Below, in pieces: positions 46,659-56,550 of a DNA stretch of 64,000 bases. The translations under genes were made by a program, and so were the position numbers. A model generated the notes under the pieces. It did not search any database. It was not told where the DNA came from and saw only the letters and a program-made list of their open reading frames with translations. The stretch comes from Ensifer sp. USDA 6670. Lineage in GTDB: Bacteria; Pseudomonadota; Alphaproteobacteria; Rhizobiales; Rhizobiaceae. The stretch lies in assembly GCA_000421085.1 (NCBI GenBank), contig ATWE01000014.1:1-64000 (forward strand), given 5' to 3'. The stretch's first letter is position 1. Each line of letters begins with the position of its first letter.

Positions 46659-49600
46659 TTACGAGACCTCCCCATAACCGCCACCCGTCGGCGTCACGAC
46701 GGTGAAGGTCTCGCCCGCCTCGAGCACGGTATGGGCCGAGCCCGGCAGTTCTTCGATACGGCCGTCATTGCGGCCGACAAAGTTGCGGCCGGGTTCGCCC
46801 GGCTCGCCGCCCTTCAGGCCGAAGGGCCGGACGCGGCGGTGGCCGGAGAGAATCGCGAAGTCCAGCCGCTCGCGCGCGCGGATCGTCCTCTGCGTGCCGT
46901 CGCCCGCCGACCACTTGCCGCGCCCGCCCGAGTCCTTGCGAATGTGGAAGTCCTCGAGCACCACCGGGAAACGCGTCTCCAGGATTTCCGGGTCCGTGAG
47001 GCGCGAATTGGTCATATGCGTGTGGACCGCATCGGCGCCGTCATAGCCGGGGCCGGCCGGCGCCCCGGAGCAGATCGTCTCGTAATACTGGTAGGCGGCG
47101 TTGCCGAAAGTCAGGTTGTTCATCGTTCCCTGCGCCGCGGCCTGCGCCTCGACCGCGCCGAAGAGGCAGTTGGTGACGGCCTGGCTCACCTCGACATTGC
47201 CGGCGACGACCGCCGCCGGGTAGCGTGGCGAAAGCATGGTGCCTTGCGGGATGACGATGCGGATAGGCCTCAGGCAACCGGCATTCATCGGGATGTCGGC
47301 CTCGACCAGCACCCGGAAGACATAGAGCACGGCGGCACGAGTCACCGGCTCCGGTGCGTTGAAATTATCCGAGCGCTGTTGCGACGTTCCGGTGAAATCG
47401 ACCGTTGCTTCCCGGCGCTCGCGGTCGATGGAGATCTTCACCACGATCCGGCAGCCCTGGTCCATCTCGTAGGAAAATTCGCCGTCCGGCAATCGGTCTA
47501 GCACGCGGCGCACGCTTTCGGCCGCATTGTCCTGGACGTGCCCCATATAGGCCTCGACCACATCCTCCCCGAATTGCGCGATCATCTTCCTGAGTTCCGC
47601 CACGCCCTTCTCGTTGGCGGCGACCTGCGCCTTGAGGTCGTTGACGTTCTGGAGAATGTTGCGCACCGGATAACGCGCTCCGTTCAAGAGCCTCTCCAGT
47701 TCATCCTCGCGGAAGCGGCCGCGGTCGATGAGCTTGAAGTTGTCGATATAGACGCCTTCCTCCTCGATATTGGTGGCCAGCGGCGACATCGAGCCCGGCG
47801 AGATCCCGCCGATATCGGCATGGTGACCGCGGCTTGCGACCCAGAAGCGGATCTCGCGGCCCTCATCGTCGAAGACCGGCGTGCAGACCGTCAGGTCCGG
47901 CAGATGCGTGCCGCCGTTGTAGGGCGCATTGATCAGGAAAACATCGCCCGGATGGATGACCGGGTTCTCACGGATCGCGGTGGCGACCGAAGCGTCCATG
48001 GAGCCCAGATGCACCGGCATGTGCGGTGCATTGGCAACCAGATTTCCCCTGTTGTCGAAGACTGCGCAGGAAAAATCGAGCCGCTCTTTGATATTGACCG
48101 AATAGGCGGTGTTCTGCAGCGTCACGCCCATCTGCTCGGCGATCGACATGAAGAGATTGTTGAAGATCTCCAGCATGACGGGATCGGCCTTCGTGCCGAT
48201 CGCAGTGCGCTCGGGCAGCGCCTTGATGCGCCTCAGGACGATATGGTCTTTCGCCGTCAGCTCCGCCTGCCAGCCGTCCTCGACGACGATCGTCTGGTTG
48301 GCTTCGATGATGATTGCCGGACCGGTGAGCTTCTGGCCTGGATTGATTTCCGAACGCAGCGCCACCGGGGCGTCGTGAAACGCGCCCTGCGAGTAAAAGC
48401 GGGTTCGCCGGTTCGGGACGACATCTCCGGCCGTCACGGCAAGGCCTTCCGCTTCCATTTCCGCAGCCCCGCCGCCGACCGTTTCAACCTCGACCGCATC
48501 GATCACCAGCGCCTTGTTTTCGGCGACGAATCCGAAGCGGCGCCTGTGCAGATGTTCGAACTCGCGGCGGAGCCGCGCCTGGTCGTCCTCATCCGGGAAG
48601 GTCGCTTCCACCGGCAGGACCGTGTCGGTTCCGGCATAGCGGATATGCGCGCGCAGATGCGTGCGTATCCGCTGACGGGCGATCCCCTGCGCCTCCAGTT
48701 CAGCCAGGCATTCCGATTGCAGTTCGTGGCCAAGCGCGGCGAGCGCCTCGGTTGCGGTATCGTCGAGACCGGCTCCGAGCGCCTTCTGCCGCGTGGCGCG
48801 AATGTCGGCAAGGCCCATACCATAAGCCGAGAGCAGCCCGGACATCGGATGCAGGAGAATACTCTTCATTCCGAGCGCATCGGCGACCAGGCAGGCATGT
48901 TGCCCGCCGGCGCCGCCGAAGCAGTTGAGCGCATAGCGCGTCACGTCATAGCCGCGGCTTACGGAAATCTTCTTGATCGCCTCGACCATGTTGGCGACCG
49001 CGATGCGGATGAAGCCGTCGGCGACGTCCTCGGGGCTCCGCCCGTCGCCGATCTCGGCCGCCAGCGCGGCGAAACGCTGGCGCACGGTCTCCACGTCGAG
49101 CGGCAGGTTCCGCTCCGGCCCGAAGATCGCCGGAAAATGTTCCGGCAACAGCTTGCCGAGCATGACATTGGCATCGGTGACGGCAAGCGGTCCGCCGTTG
49201 CGGTAACAGGCGGGACCGGGATTGGCGCCTGCCGAATCCGGACCGACACGGAAGCGCTCGCCGTCGAAACGGAGGACCGAGCCGCCGCCGGCGGCGACCG
49301 TATGGATCAGCATCATCGGTGCTCGCACCCGCACGCCGGCAACCTCGGTCTCGAAGGCGCGCTCGTACTCGCCGTCGAAATGAGCAACGTCGGTCGAGGT
49401 TCCGCCCATGTCGAAGCCGATCACGCGGCCGAATCCGGCCGCCTCGCCCGTCCGCGCCAGACCGACGACGCCTCCCGCCGGCCCGGAGAGGATCGCATCC
49501 TTGCCCTGGAACATCTCCGCCGCCGTGAGCCCTCCGGACGACATCATGAACATGAGGCGGGCGCCGGATCGGGCGACGTCCAGCTCTTGCGAAACCTGCG

Positions 49601-50276
49601 CCACATAGCGGCCGAGCACGGGCGAGAGATAGGCATCGATCACGGTCGTGTCACCACGGCCGACATATTTGACGAGCGGCGAGACCTCGTGGCTGACGGA
49701 TACCTGCTCGAACCCGATCGAGCGCGCAATGCGGGCGACGCTCGCCTCGTGGGCGGGATATTTGTAAGCATGCATCAGGACGATGGCGACCGCCCCGTAG
49801 CCATCGGCTTTCAGGCCTTCGAGTGCCCGGCGCGCCGCCGCCTCATCGAGCGGCCGCTCGATCGTGCCGTCGGCGAGCACCCGCTCGTCAAGCTCGACGA
49901 TATCCGAATAGAGTGCCTCGGGCTTGACGATCTCGGTAGCGAAGATTTTCTTGCGTTCCTGATAGCCGATCCTAAGCGCATCGCGGAACCCGCGCGTCGT
50001 GACGAGCGCCAGACGCTCGCCCTTGCGCTCCAGCAACGCATTGGTGGCGACCGTGGTGCCCATCCTGACCTCGCCGACCAGGCCCGCCGGGACCGGCTCG
50101 CCCGAGCCAAGTCCGAGATGCTGCCGGATGCCATGGACCGCCGCATCGCGATAGGCGCCGGGATTTTCCGAAAGGACCTTCAGCGCGTGCAAGGCGCCCG
50201 CCGGATCGCGGCCTACCACGTCGGTGAAGGTACCGCCGCGATCCACCCAGAAATCCCAAGCTCCCGTCACGCTCAT
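46659..50276 (-). CDS. 5-oxoprolinase/hydantoinase, HyuA and HyuB fused
   Basis: A full-length oxoprolinase-type protein of 1,205 aa. The N-terminal HyuA half (about 1-660) has [38 protein letters not shown] and [20 protein letters not shown], the ATP-binding ASKHA-type fold. The C-terminal HyuB half (about 680-1205) starts near [20 protein letters not shown] and includes [26 protein letters not shown]. 5-Oxoprolinase opens pyroglutamate to glutamate with ATP; relatives act on hydantoins. The ATG at 50276 has GGAGGA at good spacing. Many bacteria encode the halves separately, while the fused form is shared with eukaryotic OPLAH. No obvious transporter partner is adjacent, although a TctCBA system follows about 1.3 kb away on the other strand. 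Confidence 0.87.
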   Translation of the reverse strand: MSVTGAWDFWVDRGGTFTDVVGRDPAGALHALKVLSENPGAYRDAAVHGIRQHLGLGSGEPVPAGLVGEVRMGTTVATNALLERKGERLALVTTRGFRDALRIGYQERKKIFATEIVKPEALYSDIVELDERVLADGTIERPLDEAAARRALEGLKADGYGAVAIVLMHAYKYPAHEASVARIARSIGFEQVSVSHEVSPLVKYVGRGDTTVIDAYLSPVLGRYVAQVSQELDVARSGARLMFMMSSGGLTAAEMFQGKDAILSGPAGGVVGLARTGEAAGFGRVIGFDMGGTSTDVAHFDGEYERAFETEVAGVRVRAPMMLIHTVAAGGGSVLRFDGERFRVGPDSAGANPGPACYRNGGPLAVTDANVMLGKLLPEHFPAIFGPERNLPLDVETVRQRFAALAAEIGDGRSPEDVADGFIRIAVANMVEAIKKISVSRGYDVTRYALNCFGGAGGQHACLVADALGMKSILLHPMSGLLSAYGMGLADIRATRQKALGAGLDDTATEALAALGHELQSECLAELEAQGIARQRIRTHLRAHIRYAGTDTVLPVEATFPDEDDQARLRREFEHLHRRRFGFVAENKALVIDAVEVETVGGGAAEMEAEGLAVTAGDVVPNRRTRFYSQGAFHDAPVALRSEINPGQKLTGPAIIIEANQTIVVEDGWQAELTAKDHIVLRRIKALPERTAIGTKADPVMLEIFNNLFMSIAEQMGVTLQNTAYSVNIKERLDFSCAVFDNRGNLVANAPHMPVHLGSMDASVATAIRENPVIHPGDVFLINAPYNGGTHLPDLTVCTPVFDDEGREIRFWVASRGHHADIGGISPGSMSPLATNIEEEGVYIDNFKLIDRGRFREDELERLLNGARYPVRNILQNVNDLKAQVAANEKGVAELRKMIAQFGEDVVEAYMGHVQDNAAESVRRVLDRLPDGEFSYEMDQGCRIVVKISIDRERREATVDFTGTSQQRSDNFNAPEPVTRAAVLYVFRVLVEADIPMNAGCLRPIRIVIPQGTMLSPRYPAAVVAGNVEVSQAVTNCLFGAVEAQAAAQGTMNNLTFGNAAYQYYETICSGAPAGPGYDGADAVHTHMTNSRLTDPEILETRFPVVLEDFHIRKDSGGRGKWSAGDGTQRTIRARERLDFAILSGHRRVRPFGLKGGEPGEPGRNFVGRNDGRIEELPGSAHTVLEAGETFTVVTPTGGGYGEVS

Positions 50277-50465
50277 ACAGAGTTCCTCCACAATTCTGCC
50301 CACCGCTGCCATGGGCGCTTTTTATGGGCCGGCGACGACCGGCAGGCAAGGAAGAAGAGGCGCGCCACCGGCGAAAAGGAAGCCGATGCCTGTGCCGGAT
50401 CTCTGGCCTCGCACCGCCATTTATGTCAGAGGAAGCATGGTCCAAGGAGCGCGGAGACGGAAACG

Positions 50466-51254
50466 GTGAAACAGCGCCGCCCTACGGCGAAAAGGCGGGT
50501 CGGAGAAGCGCAAGCCGGCGAACTGCCCGGTAAGCGGGTGACGCTCGCCCGGGCGCTCTCCAAGCTCGGCTACTGCTCGAGGACGCAGGCCGAAAAGCTG
50601 ATCGCCGAAGGGCGTGTCAGCGTCGCCGGCCGGAAGATCACCGATCTCTCTCAATGGGTCGATATCGAAGCGGACAGGATCGCCGTCGACGGAACCGTCA
50701 TTGCCGCGCAAGCCAGGGTCTATCTCATGCTGAACAAGCCGCGCGGCCTCGTGACCACCCGCGACGATCCCGAGGGCCGGCCGACGGTCTTCAGCTGTCT
50801 CGACCATGTCGACGTTCCGTCCCTCTCGCCGGTCGGCAGGCTCGACAAGGCGAGCGAGGGGCTTCTGCTCTTCACCAATGACACGGTGCTGGCGCAGCGC
50901 CTGCTCGATCCGGAAACCCATCTCGGCAAGGTATACCATGTTCAGGTGCGCGGCATTTTCAGCGAGGCCATGGCCGCACGGATGCTGGAAGGCGTCACGG
51001 AGGGTGGCGAACTGCTGCGCGCCGTGCGGGTCGAACTCCTGAAAAGCGGAGACCGGAACAGCTGGATCGGGGTGGAGCTTGACGAAGGACGCAACCGCCA
51101 GATCCGCCGCATGCTCGACGCGCTTGGCTTCGAGTGCCTGCGTCTCCTGCGCGTCTCGATCGGCGACATAAGCCTTGGCGATCTGCCGAAGGGGGCAAGC
51201 CGGCCGCTGACGGAGGCGGAGATAGTTTATCTCAGGCGCCGCACAGGGCTTTGA
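50466..51254 (+). CDS. RsuA/RluB-family pseudouridine synthase
   Basis: A protein of 262 aa. A basic N-terminus is followed by an S4 RNA-binding domain (RVTLARALSKLGYCSRTQAEKLIAEGRVSV, about 24-70). The catalytic domain has KPRGLVTTRDD and the active-site loop VGRLDKASEGLLLFTND with Asp127, then ELDEGRNRQIRRMLDALGFE. It isomerises a uridine in 16S or 23S rRNA. I chose a GTG start at 50466 with GGAG nine bases upstream; no in-frame ATG fits. The exact rRNA position cannot be told from sequence. Confidence 0.87.
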   Translation: MKQRRPTAKRRVGEAQAGELPGKRVTLARALSKLGYCSRTQAEKLIAEGRVSVAGRKITDLSQWVDIEADRIAVDGTVIAAQARVYLMLNKPRGLVTTRDDPEGRPTVFSCLDHVDVPSLSPVGRLDKASEGLLLFTNDTVLAQRLLDPETHLGKVYHVQVRGIFSEAMAARMLEGVTEGGELLRAVRVELLKSGDRNSWIGVELDEGRNRQIRRMLDALGFECLRLLRVSIGDISLGDLPKGASRPLTEAEIVYLRRRTGL

Positions 51255-51354
51255 CGATTCCCAGCCGGACGTCGGGGCCTTGCAGCAAGAAACCGCCCAT
51301 CGCAAATATGCCCCGCCCCCTTGTGGGATGGCTCCTCGTTGCTCGATGTCCGGA

Positions 51355-51397
51355 AATCCACCCATCGACAGGCTCTTTTGTTCCCGAATCCACCCAT
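51355..51397. promoter_or_regulatory. Direct repeat upstream of tctC-like gene
   Basis: AATCCACCCAT occurs at 51355-51365 and again at 51387-51397, 32 bp apart, or about three helical turns. An inverted relative (AATGGGTGA) follows at 51472. Such phased repeats fit binding by a two-component or similar activator, but no regulator gene is adjacent. Confidence 0.35.
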
Positions 51398-51540
51398 TCG
51401 CGGCGCTTATGCGCGGTAAATGCATGAAACGGCGTCCGGCAGCGGTTGTCTGTGCTAAAATCCGGCCTGCTAATGGGTGAACCCAGAACCGGCGGGAGGA
51501 ACCATGCCGGCTGGTCGATGATTTCATCCGGGAGGAAAAG

Positions 51541-52518
51541 ATGAAAATTCTGAACGCGCTTCTGAGCGCAGCCGCCGCCGTTTCCCTTTTTGCCGCCTCG
51601 GCGAGCGCCCAAACCTATCCGGAGCGCACGATCACCATGGTGGTGCCGTTCTCGGCCGGGGGCCCGACCGATACGGTGGCCCGCCTCGTCGCCGAGTCCA
51701 TGTCGAAGGATCTCGGCCAGCAGATCATCGTCGAGAATGTCGGCGGCGCCGGCGGGACGCTCGGCGCCGGCCGCGTCGCGCAGGCCGATCCGGACGGCTA
51801 CACGCTGCTTCTGCACCACATCGGCATGGCCACCAGCGCGACGCTCTATCGCAAGCTCGCCTATGACACGCTGAACGCCTTCGAATATGTCGGCCTCGTC
51901 ACCGAAGTTCCTATGACCATCGTTGCCCGCAAGGATTTCGAGCCGACCGACCTCAAGGGTCTGATTGAACACGTCAAGGCGAACAAGGACACCGTGACGG
52001 TCGCCAATGCCGGCATCGGCGCGGCGTCGCATCTTTGCGGCATGATGTTCATGAGCGCGATCGAAACGCCGCTGACGACCGTGCCCTACAAAGGCACCGG
52101 CCCGGCGATGACCGACCTGCTCGGCGGCCAGGTCGACATCATGTGCGACCAGACGACGAACACGACGAAGCAGATCCAGGGCGGCACGATCAAGGCATAC
52201 GCGGTGACCTCGCCGCAGCGCCTCAAGATCTTCCCCGATCTCCCGACCGCCGAGGAAGCAGGCCTTTCCGGCTTCCAGGTCGGCATCTGGCACGGCATCT
52301 ATGCGCCGAAGGGCACGCCCGCCGAAGTCAGCGACCGCCTGTCGAAGTCGCTGCAGAAAGCACTCAAGGACGAGAACGTCGTTGCCCGCTTCGGCGAGCT
52401 CGGCACCGAGCCGTCGAGCGACGCCGACGCAACGCCGGCGGCGCTGAAGGCCAAGCTCGAAAGCGAGATCGCCCGCTGGAAGCCGGTGATCGAGGCGGCC
52501 GGCCAGTACGCCGACTGA
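51541..52518 (+). CDS. TctC-family periplasmic solute-binding protein
   Basis: A protein of 325 aa. A signal peptide (MKILNALLSAAAAVSLFAASASA, cut before QTYP) leads to the Bug/TctC fold, with ITMVVPFSAGGPTDTVARLVAE, VENVGGAGGTLGAGRVAQADPDGYTLL, and PYKGTGPAMTDLLGGQVDIMCDQ. It should bind a carboxylic acid, such as a tricarboxylate, for the TctB/TctA membrane parts that follow. GGGAGG precedes the ATG at 51541. It has its own promoter region, and two strong palindromes separate it from tctB. Confidence 0.88.
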   Translation: MKILNALLSAAAAVSLFAASASAQTYPERTITMVVPFSAGGPTDTVARLVAESMSKDLGQQIIVENVGGAGGTLGAGRVAQADPDGYTLLLHHIGMATSATLYRKLAYDTLNAFEYVGLVTEVPMTIVARKDFEPTDLKGLIEHVKANKDTVTVANAGIGAASHLCGMMFMSAIETPLTTVPYKGTGPAMTDLLGGQVDIMCDQTTNTTKQIQGGTIKAYAVTSPQRLKIFPDLPTAEEAGLSGFQVGIWHGIYAPKGTPAEVSDRLSKSLQKALKDENVVARFGELGTEPSSDADATPAALKAKLESEIARWKPVIEAAGQYAD

Positions 52519-52537
52519 TCGCGCGCTGGCATTCAAT

Positions 52538-52591
52538 CCGTGCGGGCGCGTGTCGAGGATGCGCCCGCACGGGCGTTGACAGCTGTCAACG
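52538..52591 (+). terminator. Two palindromes between tctC and tctB
   Basis: A 12-bp perfect stem CCGTGCGGGCGC (52538-52549) pairs with 52561-52572 across an 11-nt loop. It is followed at 52574-52591 by the perfect 18-bp palindrome CGTTGACAGCTGTCAACG. The first stem fits partial termination after the binding-protein gene. The second looks like a possible protein-binding site. Confidence 0.6.
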
Positions 52592-52723
52592 GGCGATGCC
52601 TCGGCTTCCCACTTTCGGGCGACATGCATCAGCCAGCAGAACATGCGAAGATATTCGCCAAAAACCGGCGCGGCACGTTTCCTCGGAAAGGGGATCGGCA
52701 CTCGCAGAAATAATGGGGAAACG

Positions 52724-53185
52724 ATGAAATCCATCTCCTTCGACACGACCAATGCGCTGTGCGGGGGCATTCTGACGGCCGTCGGGCTGTTCTTCGCCTG
52801 GCAAGCGCTCGGGCTCGAGCTCGGCACCGCCTTCCGCATGGGCCCGGGCTATTTCCCGCTGGTTCTCTCCGCCGTGCTGATCCTGCTCGGCTTGATCATC
52901 CTGGTGCAATCGGCGCGCGTTCACGGCGAGCCGATGGGGCCGATCGCCATCCGCGGCATCTTCTTCATCCTGCCGGCGCCGATCTTCTTCGGGCTGACGG
53001 TGCGCGGCCTCGGCTTCGTCCCTTCCCTCTTCTTCACGGCGCTGATCGCCTGTTTTGCTTCCAGCCGGATGAAGCCGCTCTGGGCGATCGCTCTCTCGCT
53101 TGCCTTGACCATCTTTTCGGTCGGCGTCTTCAGCTACGGTCTCAACCTGCCATTCGAGCGGTTCGGCCCGTGGACCCGGTTCTAG
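52724..53185 (+). CDS. TctB-family small membrane subunit
   Basis: A membrane protein of 153 aa with four predicted segments, the usual TctB size. It starts KSISFDTTNALCGGILTAVGLFFAWQAL, with GPGYFPLVLSAVLILLGLIIL as the second block. TctB is the poorly conserved small subunit of tripartite tricarboxylate transporters. It lies 12 bp before tctA and has GGGGAAACG before its ATG. Confidence 0.85.
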   Translation: MKSISFDTTNALCGGILTAVGLFFAWQALGLELGTAFRMGPGYFPLVLSAVLILLGLIILVQSARVHGEPMGPIAIRGIFFILPAPIFFGLTVRGLGFVPSLFFTALIACFASSRMKPLWAIALSLALTIFSVGVFSYGLNLPFERFGPWTRF

Positions 53186-53197
53186 GAGTCCGCGACG

Positions 53198-54703
53198 ATG
53201 GAACTTTTCAGCAATCTTGCCCTCGGCTTCGCCACGGCCGCCTCGCCGGCGAACCTGCTTTTCTGTCTGATAGGCGTACTCCTCGGAACCCTGATCGGCG
53301 TGCTGCCCGGCATCGGCGCCACGGCGACCATCGCCATGCTGCTGCCGATCACATTTCAGCTTGAGCCGGTCTCCTCGCTGATCATGCTCGCCGGCATCTA
53401 TTATGGCGCCCAATATGGCGGATCGACCACCGCGATCCTGATCAACATGCCCGGCGAATCCTCTTCTGCCGTCACCGCCATCGACGGCTATCAGATGGCG
53501 CGCAAGGGCCGCGCCGGCACGGCGCTCGCGATCGCGGCGCTCGGGTCGTTCTTCGCCGGCACTGTCTCGACATTCCTGGTCGCGCTCTTCGCTCCGCCTT
53601 TGACGGAGATCGCGCTCGAATTCGGCGCGGCGGAATATTTCTCGCTGATGATTGTCGGCCTCGTCTCCTCGGTCGCGCTTGCGCACGGATCGGTCATCAA
53701 GGCGCTTGCCATGGTGGCGCTCGGCCTGCTTCTCGGCCTGGTAGGCACCGACATCTATACCGGCACGCCGCGCTTCACCCTCGGCATCCGGGAATATTCC
53801 GACGGCCTCAATTTCGTGGCGCTGGCGGTGGGCGTCTTCGGTATCGCCGAAATCCTCCGCAATCTCGAAAGCGAGAAAACCCGCGAAGTGCTGATGGCGA
53901 AGGTCACCGATCTGATGCCGACGCGCGAGGACTTCAGGCAGATGGTCGCGCCGGTCCTGCGCGGCACCGCCATCGGCTCGGCGCTCGGCGTACTGCCCGG
54001 CGGCGGCGCTATCCTCGCCGCTTTCGCCTCCTACACGGTGGAGAAGCGCCTCTCCGACCGGCCGGAGGAATTCGGCCGCGGCGCCGTCGCGGGCGTCGCC
54101 GGACCGGAAAGCGCCAACAATGCCGGCGCGCAAACCTCGTTCATCCCATTGCTCACCCTCGGCATTCCGGCAAACCCAGTGATGGCGCTGATGATCGGTG
54201 CGATGATCATCCAGGGCATCGTGCCCGGCCCGAACGTGGCGGTGGAGCAGCCTGCGCTCTTCTGGGGCATCATCGCCTCGATGTGGATCGGCAACCTGAT
54301 GCTGGTGGTCCTGAACCTGCCTTTGATCGGCCTCTGGGTGAAGCTCCTGAAGATCCCCTATTTCGTGCTCTTCCCGATCATCATGGCCTTCTGCTCGATC
54401 GGGGTCTACAGCGTCAACTCCAACGTCTACGACCTCTACGCCGTCGCCTTCTTCGGCCTTGTCGGCTACCTGCTCCTGAAGCTGCGCTGCGAACCGGCGC
54501 CGCTGCTCCTCGGCTTCGTGCTCGGCCCCCTGCTCGAGGAAAACCTCAGGCGCGCCATGATCCTCTCGCGCGGCGACCCGACGACCTTCTTCACCCGGCC
54601 GATCAGCGCGACCCTGCTCCTCATCGCCCTTGCCGTGCTCGTCGTCGTCTTCCTGCCGAGCGTCAAGAAAAAGCGCGAGCAGGTCTTCGTCGAGGAGGAT
54701 TGA
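53198..54703 (+). CDS. TctA-family large membrane subunit
   Basis: A protein of 501 aa with about 12 predicted segments. Family signatures are GVLLGTLIGVLPGIGATATIAMLLP near the N-terminus and YYGAQYGGSTTAILINMPGE, repeated in the second half as GVLPGGGAILAAFASY and GPESANNAGAQTSFIPLLTLGIP. It is the transport channel of the tripartite system and takes substrate from the TctC-type protein. It works by an ion gradient rather than ATP. Confidence 0.9.
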   Translation: MELFSNLALGFATAASPANLLFCLIGVLLGTLIGVLPGIGATATIAMLLPITFQLEPVSSLIMLAGIYYGAQYGGSTTAILINMPGESSSAVTAIDGYQMARKGRAGTALAIAALGSFFAGTVSTFLVALFAPPLTEIALEFGAAEYFSLMIVGLVSSVALAHGSVIKALAMVALGLLLGLVGTDIYTGTPRFTLGIREYSDGLNFVALAVGVFGIAEILRNLESEKTREVLMAKVTDLMPTREDFRQMVAPVLRGTAIGSALGVLPGGGAILAAFASYTVEKRLSDRPEEFGRGAVAGVAGPESANNAGAQTSFIPLLTLGIPANPVMALMIGAMIIQGIVPGPNVAVEQPALFWGIIASMWIGNLMLVVLNLPLIGLWVKLLKIPYFVLFPIIMAFCSIGVYSVNSNVYDLYAVAFFGLVGYLLLKLRCEPAPLLLGFVLGPLLEENLRRAMILSRGDPTTFFTRPISATLLLIALAVLVVVFLPSVKKKREQVFVEED

Positions 54704-54741
54704 ACCGGATCAGTCTGGTTACACAAGGCGCATGTGCCGGC

Positions 54742-55716
54742 TTACTCACCGGGAAACCGGTGGGTAAAGTCGTGCGTGTATTCGCCTATCTGGAAATCCT
54801 CGAAACGCTGAGACCAGCGTTTCCCCGGCCAGATGTAATCTACTCTGCCTTTTGCAGGTCGATAGACGGCTGTGTAGAGGGTGGGATGGGGGCCGCTCAC
54901 GGAATAAAGCGGCGGCCGAAGGTAGCCATCCGTCAGCTTCTCCAGCGACATGGAAGGATCCTCCAGCGCTCGCAGAATAAATTGCTGCCGAGCGACCGAG
55001 AACGATGACGGTCGTGCCGCCCGCTGATGATTTGTGCATGCCCTCAGGCGCGTAATGATCGGGCGCTGACCCGGTGCGAGGAATAGAGTGGCATAATTGC
55101 CGGCACGATCCAGTACGGTGACGTTCTGCGCGAGTGCCACAGGTATTCGGCATAGAGCTTTGACAGCCTGCTCGACCTTGTGACAGGTTTCCAGCACGTA
55201 GCGGATCACGAGAATGATCGAGAACCCTCTGCCCTGAGCACGTCCGCCCCCAAGAGTAACGCTTGCGGCCAGTCCTTCCTCATTCATCCCATCCACGCAG
55301 CCTCCCCAAGGGCGTTGCGCCTTCGCGATCACCTTTAACCCGGACCACTCGGTCATTTCGAAACGATCGGAGACAACGCTCGGCGGATAGTCGAAATTGC
55401 GGATCAGTGCCGGGCCCTCTTCCCCGAGCCAGACAGATTGACTGCAGCCATAATCATCCGGCGCGGGTCGAAAGTGACTGAGCATCCGATGAGCAACCTC
55501 ATCATCTCCAACGAGAGCGCAGGCGTGCTCATAGTGAGGAACGAGTTCCGGCATGTACTGCCACAGGGCCTCGCGACATTCTTTGGCGCTCGGACCCGAT
55601 GCTCGTTGGGCCCGCCCGAAATACCAGCTCTCCGCCTCACTTCGACCGGCAGCAAACCGCGAAAGCCAAGCTTCCCCAGGCCGTTCCTCTCGCGCCGCGA
55701 CGAAGGTCTTCTCCAT
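54742..55716 (-). CDS. Putative Ntn-type hydrolase (C45/acyltransferase-like)
   Basis: A protein of 324 aa. The central block DDYGCSQSVWLGEEGPALIRNFDY has Cys91 followed by Arg106 and Asp109, the arrangement seen in Ntn hydrolases such as acyl-CoA:6-aminopenicillanate acyltransferase and penicillin V acylase. GGCVDGMNEEGLAASVTLGG matches the usual Asn-containing second motif. In these enzymes the Cys becomes the N-terminal nucleophile, but here 90 residues precede it, so processing or an internal mechanism would be needed. Start at 55716 is preferred, with a weak ribosome site; an open frame continues to 55824. The gene stands alone and converges on tctA. Family assignment is moderate, and the substrate is unknown. 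Confidence 0.6.
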   Translation of the reverse strand: MEKTFVAAREERPGEAWLSRFAAGRSEAESWYFGRAQRASGPSAKECREALWQYMPELVPHYEHACALVGDDEVAHRMLSHFRPAPDDYGCSQSVWLGEEGPALIRNFDYPPSVVSDRFEMTEWSGLKVIAKAQRPWGGCVDGMNEEGLAASVTLGGGRAQGRGFSIILVIRYVLETCHKVEQAVKALCRIPVALAQNVTVLDRAGNYATLFLAPGQRPIITRLRACTNHQRAARPSSFSVARQQFILRALEDPSMSLEKLTDGYLRPPLYSVSGPHPTLYTAVYRPAKGRVDYIWPGKRWSQRFEDFQIGEYTHDFTHRFPGE

Positions 55717-56017
55717 AGCGCGAGGAGTATAAGGACGGAATGAGTGGCTTGGCAACGCAACCGTGATGCCTGCGCGTGTCCCTCTGCCATCACGAACCGC
55801 CACTGGGGCGCGGCCGATCACCACCGGCAGCGGGGCCGCCAGATGGATCCTCCCAGCCTGGCCCCCGTACGAAAGAAGCGGGGTCAGACCCTGACCAAAC
55901 CTCGAATTTCTCGGCTCGCCGACGCGGGATGTCGATCTCTGAGTGGCTATCTCCTCGACACGGACGTCATATCGAGGTGAATTTCCGCTCCACGCGTCAA
56001 CAAAAATTTCGCACCGA
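55717..56017. other. Gene-free stretch with possible toxin-gene remnant
   Basis: No complete gene is supported. The frame ending in a TGA at 55978 encodes GYLLDTDVISR, which resembles the start of PIN-domain (VapC) toxins (YLLDTNVIS) but stops immediately. A small inverted repeat GGTCAG-ACC-CTGACC occurs near 55885. This is best seen as decayed DNA between two units. Confidence 0.35.
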
Positions 56018-56044
56018 TGTCACACTGGCGGACGCTGTCTCGTC
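56018..56044 (+). promoter_or_regulatory. ECF41-type promoter
   Basis: TGTCACA (56018-56024), 16 bp, then CGTC (56041-56044) match the known ECF41 promoter consensus (TGTCACA and CGTC). The site lies about 33 bp before the AhpD-like gene, which is followed by the ECF41 sigma gene. This implies positive autoregulation. Confidence 0.7.
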
Positions 56045-56076
56045 ATGGTGTCGGAACCAACAAAAGGAGACCGACC

Positions 56077-56550
56077 ATGACTGCCAGACTTGATCCCTTT
56101 GCCGCCGCCCCTTCGCTGATGAAGAGCTGGTTCAGCATCTCGACCGCCGTCGCTTCGAGCCTCGAGTCGAGCCTCATCGAACTCGTGAAAATCCGGGCTT
56201 CGCAGATCAACGCTTGCGCCAACTGCATCAACATGCACACGGCGGAGGCCCGGGCAAAGGGCGAGAGCGAGCAGCGGATCTACCTGCTCTCGGCATGGCG
56301 CGAGGCGCCGTGCTATACCGACCGCGAGCGCGCGGCGCTCGCCTGGACGGAAGCTCTGACGCGGCTGTCGGAGGGCCATGCTCACGCCGCCGCCTATGAG
56401 GCGCTGAAGGCCGAGTTCACGGAGGAGGAGCAGGTGAAGCTCACGCTCATGATCAATGTCATCAACGGATGGAACCGCCTCGCCGTGGGCTTCGGCCTGT
56501 GGGTCGAACCGGCAGCCGCGAAGGCAATCGCCGAGAAGGCGGTCGCCTGA
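56077..56550 (+). CDS. AhpD-like carboxymuconolactone decarboxylase family protein
   Basis: A protein of 157 aa. The redox motif is ELVKIRASQINACANCINMH, giving Cys47-x-x-Cys50-x3-His54, as in AhpD alkylhydroperoxidase-type proteins. Later KLTLMINVINGWNRLAVGFG is also typical of the family. AAAGGAGA precedes the ATG at 56077. It overlaps the sigma-factor start by one base (TGATG). ECF41 sigma factors regularly sit beside a carboxymuconolactone-decarboxylase, oxidoreductase or epimerase gene and drive it. Confidence 0.87.
   Translation: MTARLDPFAAAPSLMKSWFSISTAVASSLESSLIELVKIRASQINACANCINMHTAEARAKGESEQRIYLLSAWREAPCYTDRERAALAWTEALTRLSEGHAHAAAYEALKAEFTEEEQVKLTLMINVINGWNRLAVGFGLWVEPAAAKAIAEKAVA

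Noticed and set aside
47538..50465. Long plus-strand frame leading into the pseudouridine synthase
   Set aside because: The part before 50466 is antisense to the HyuA/HyuB fusion; only the last 262 codons have homology and a ribosome site.
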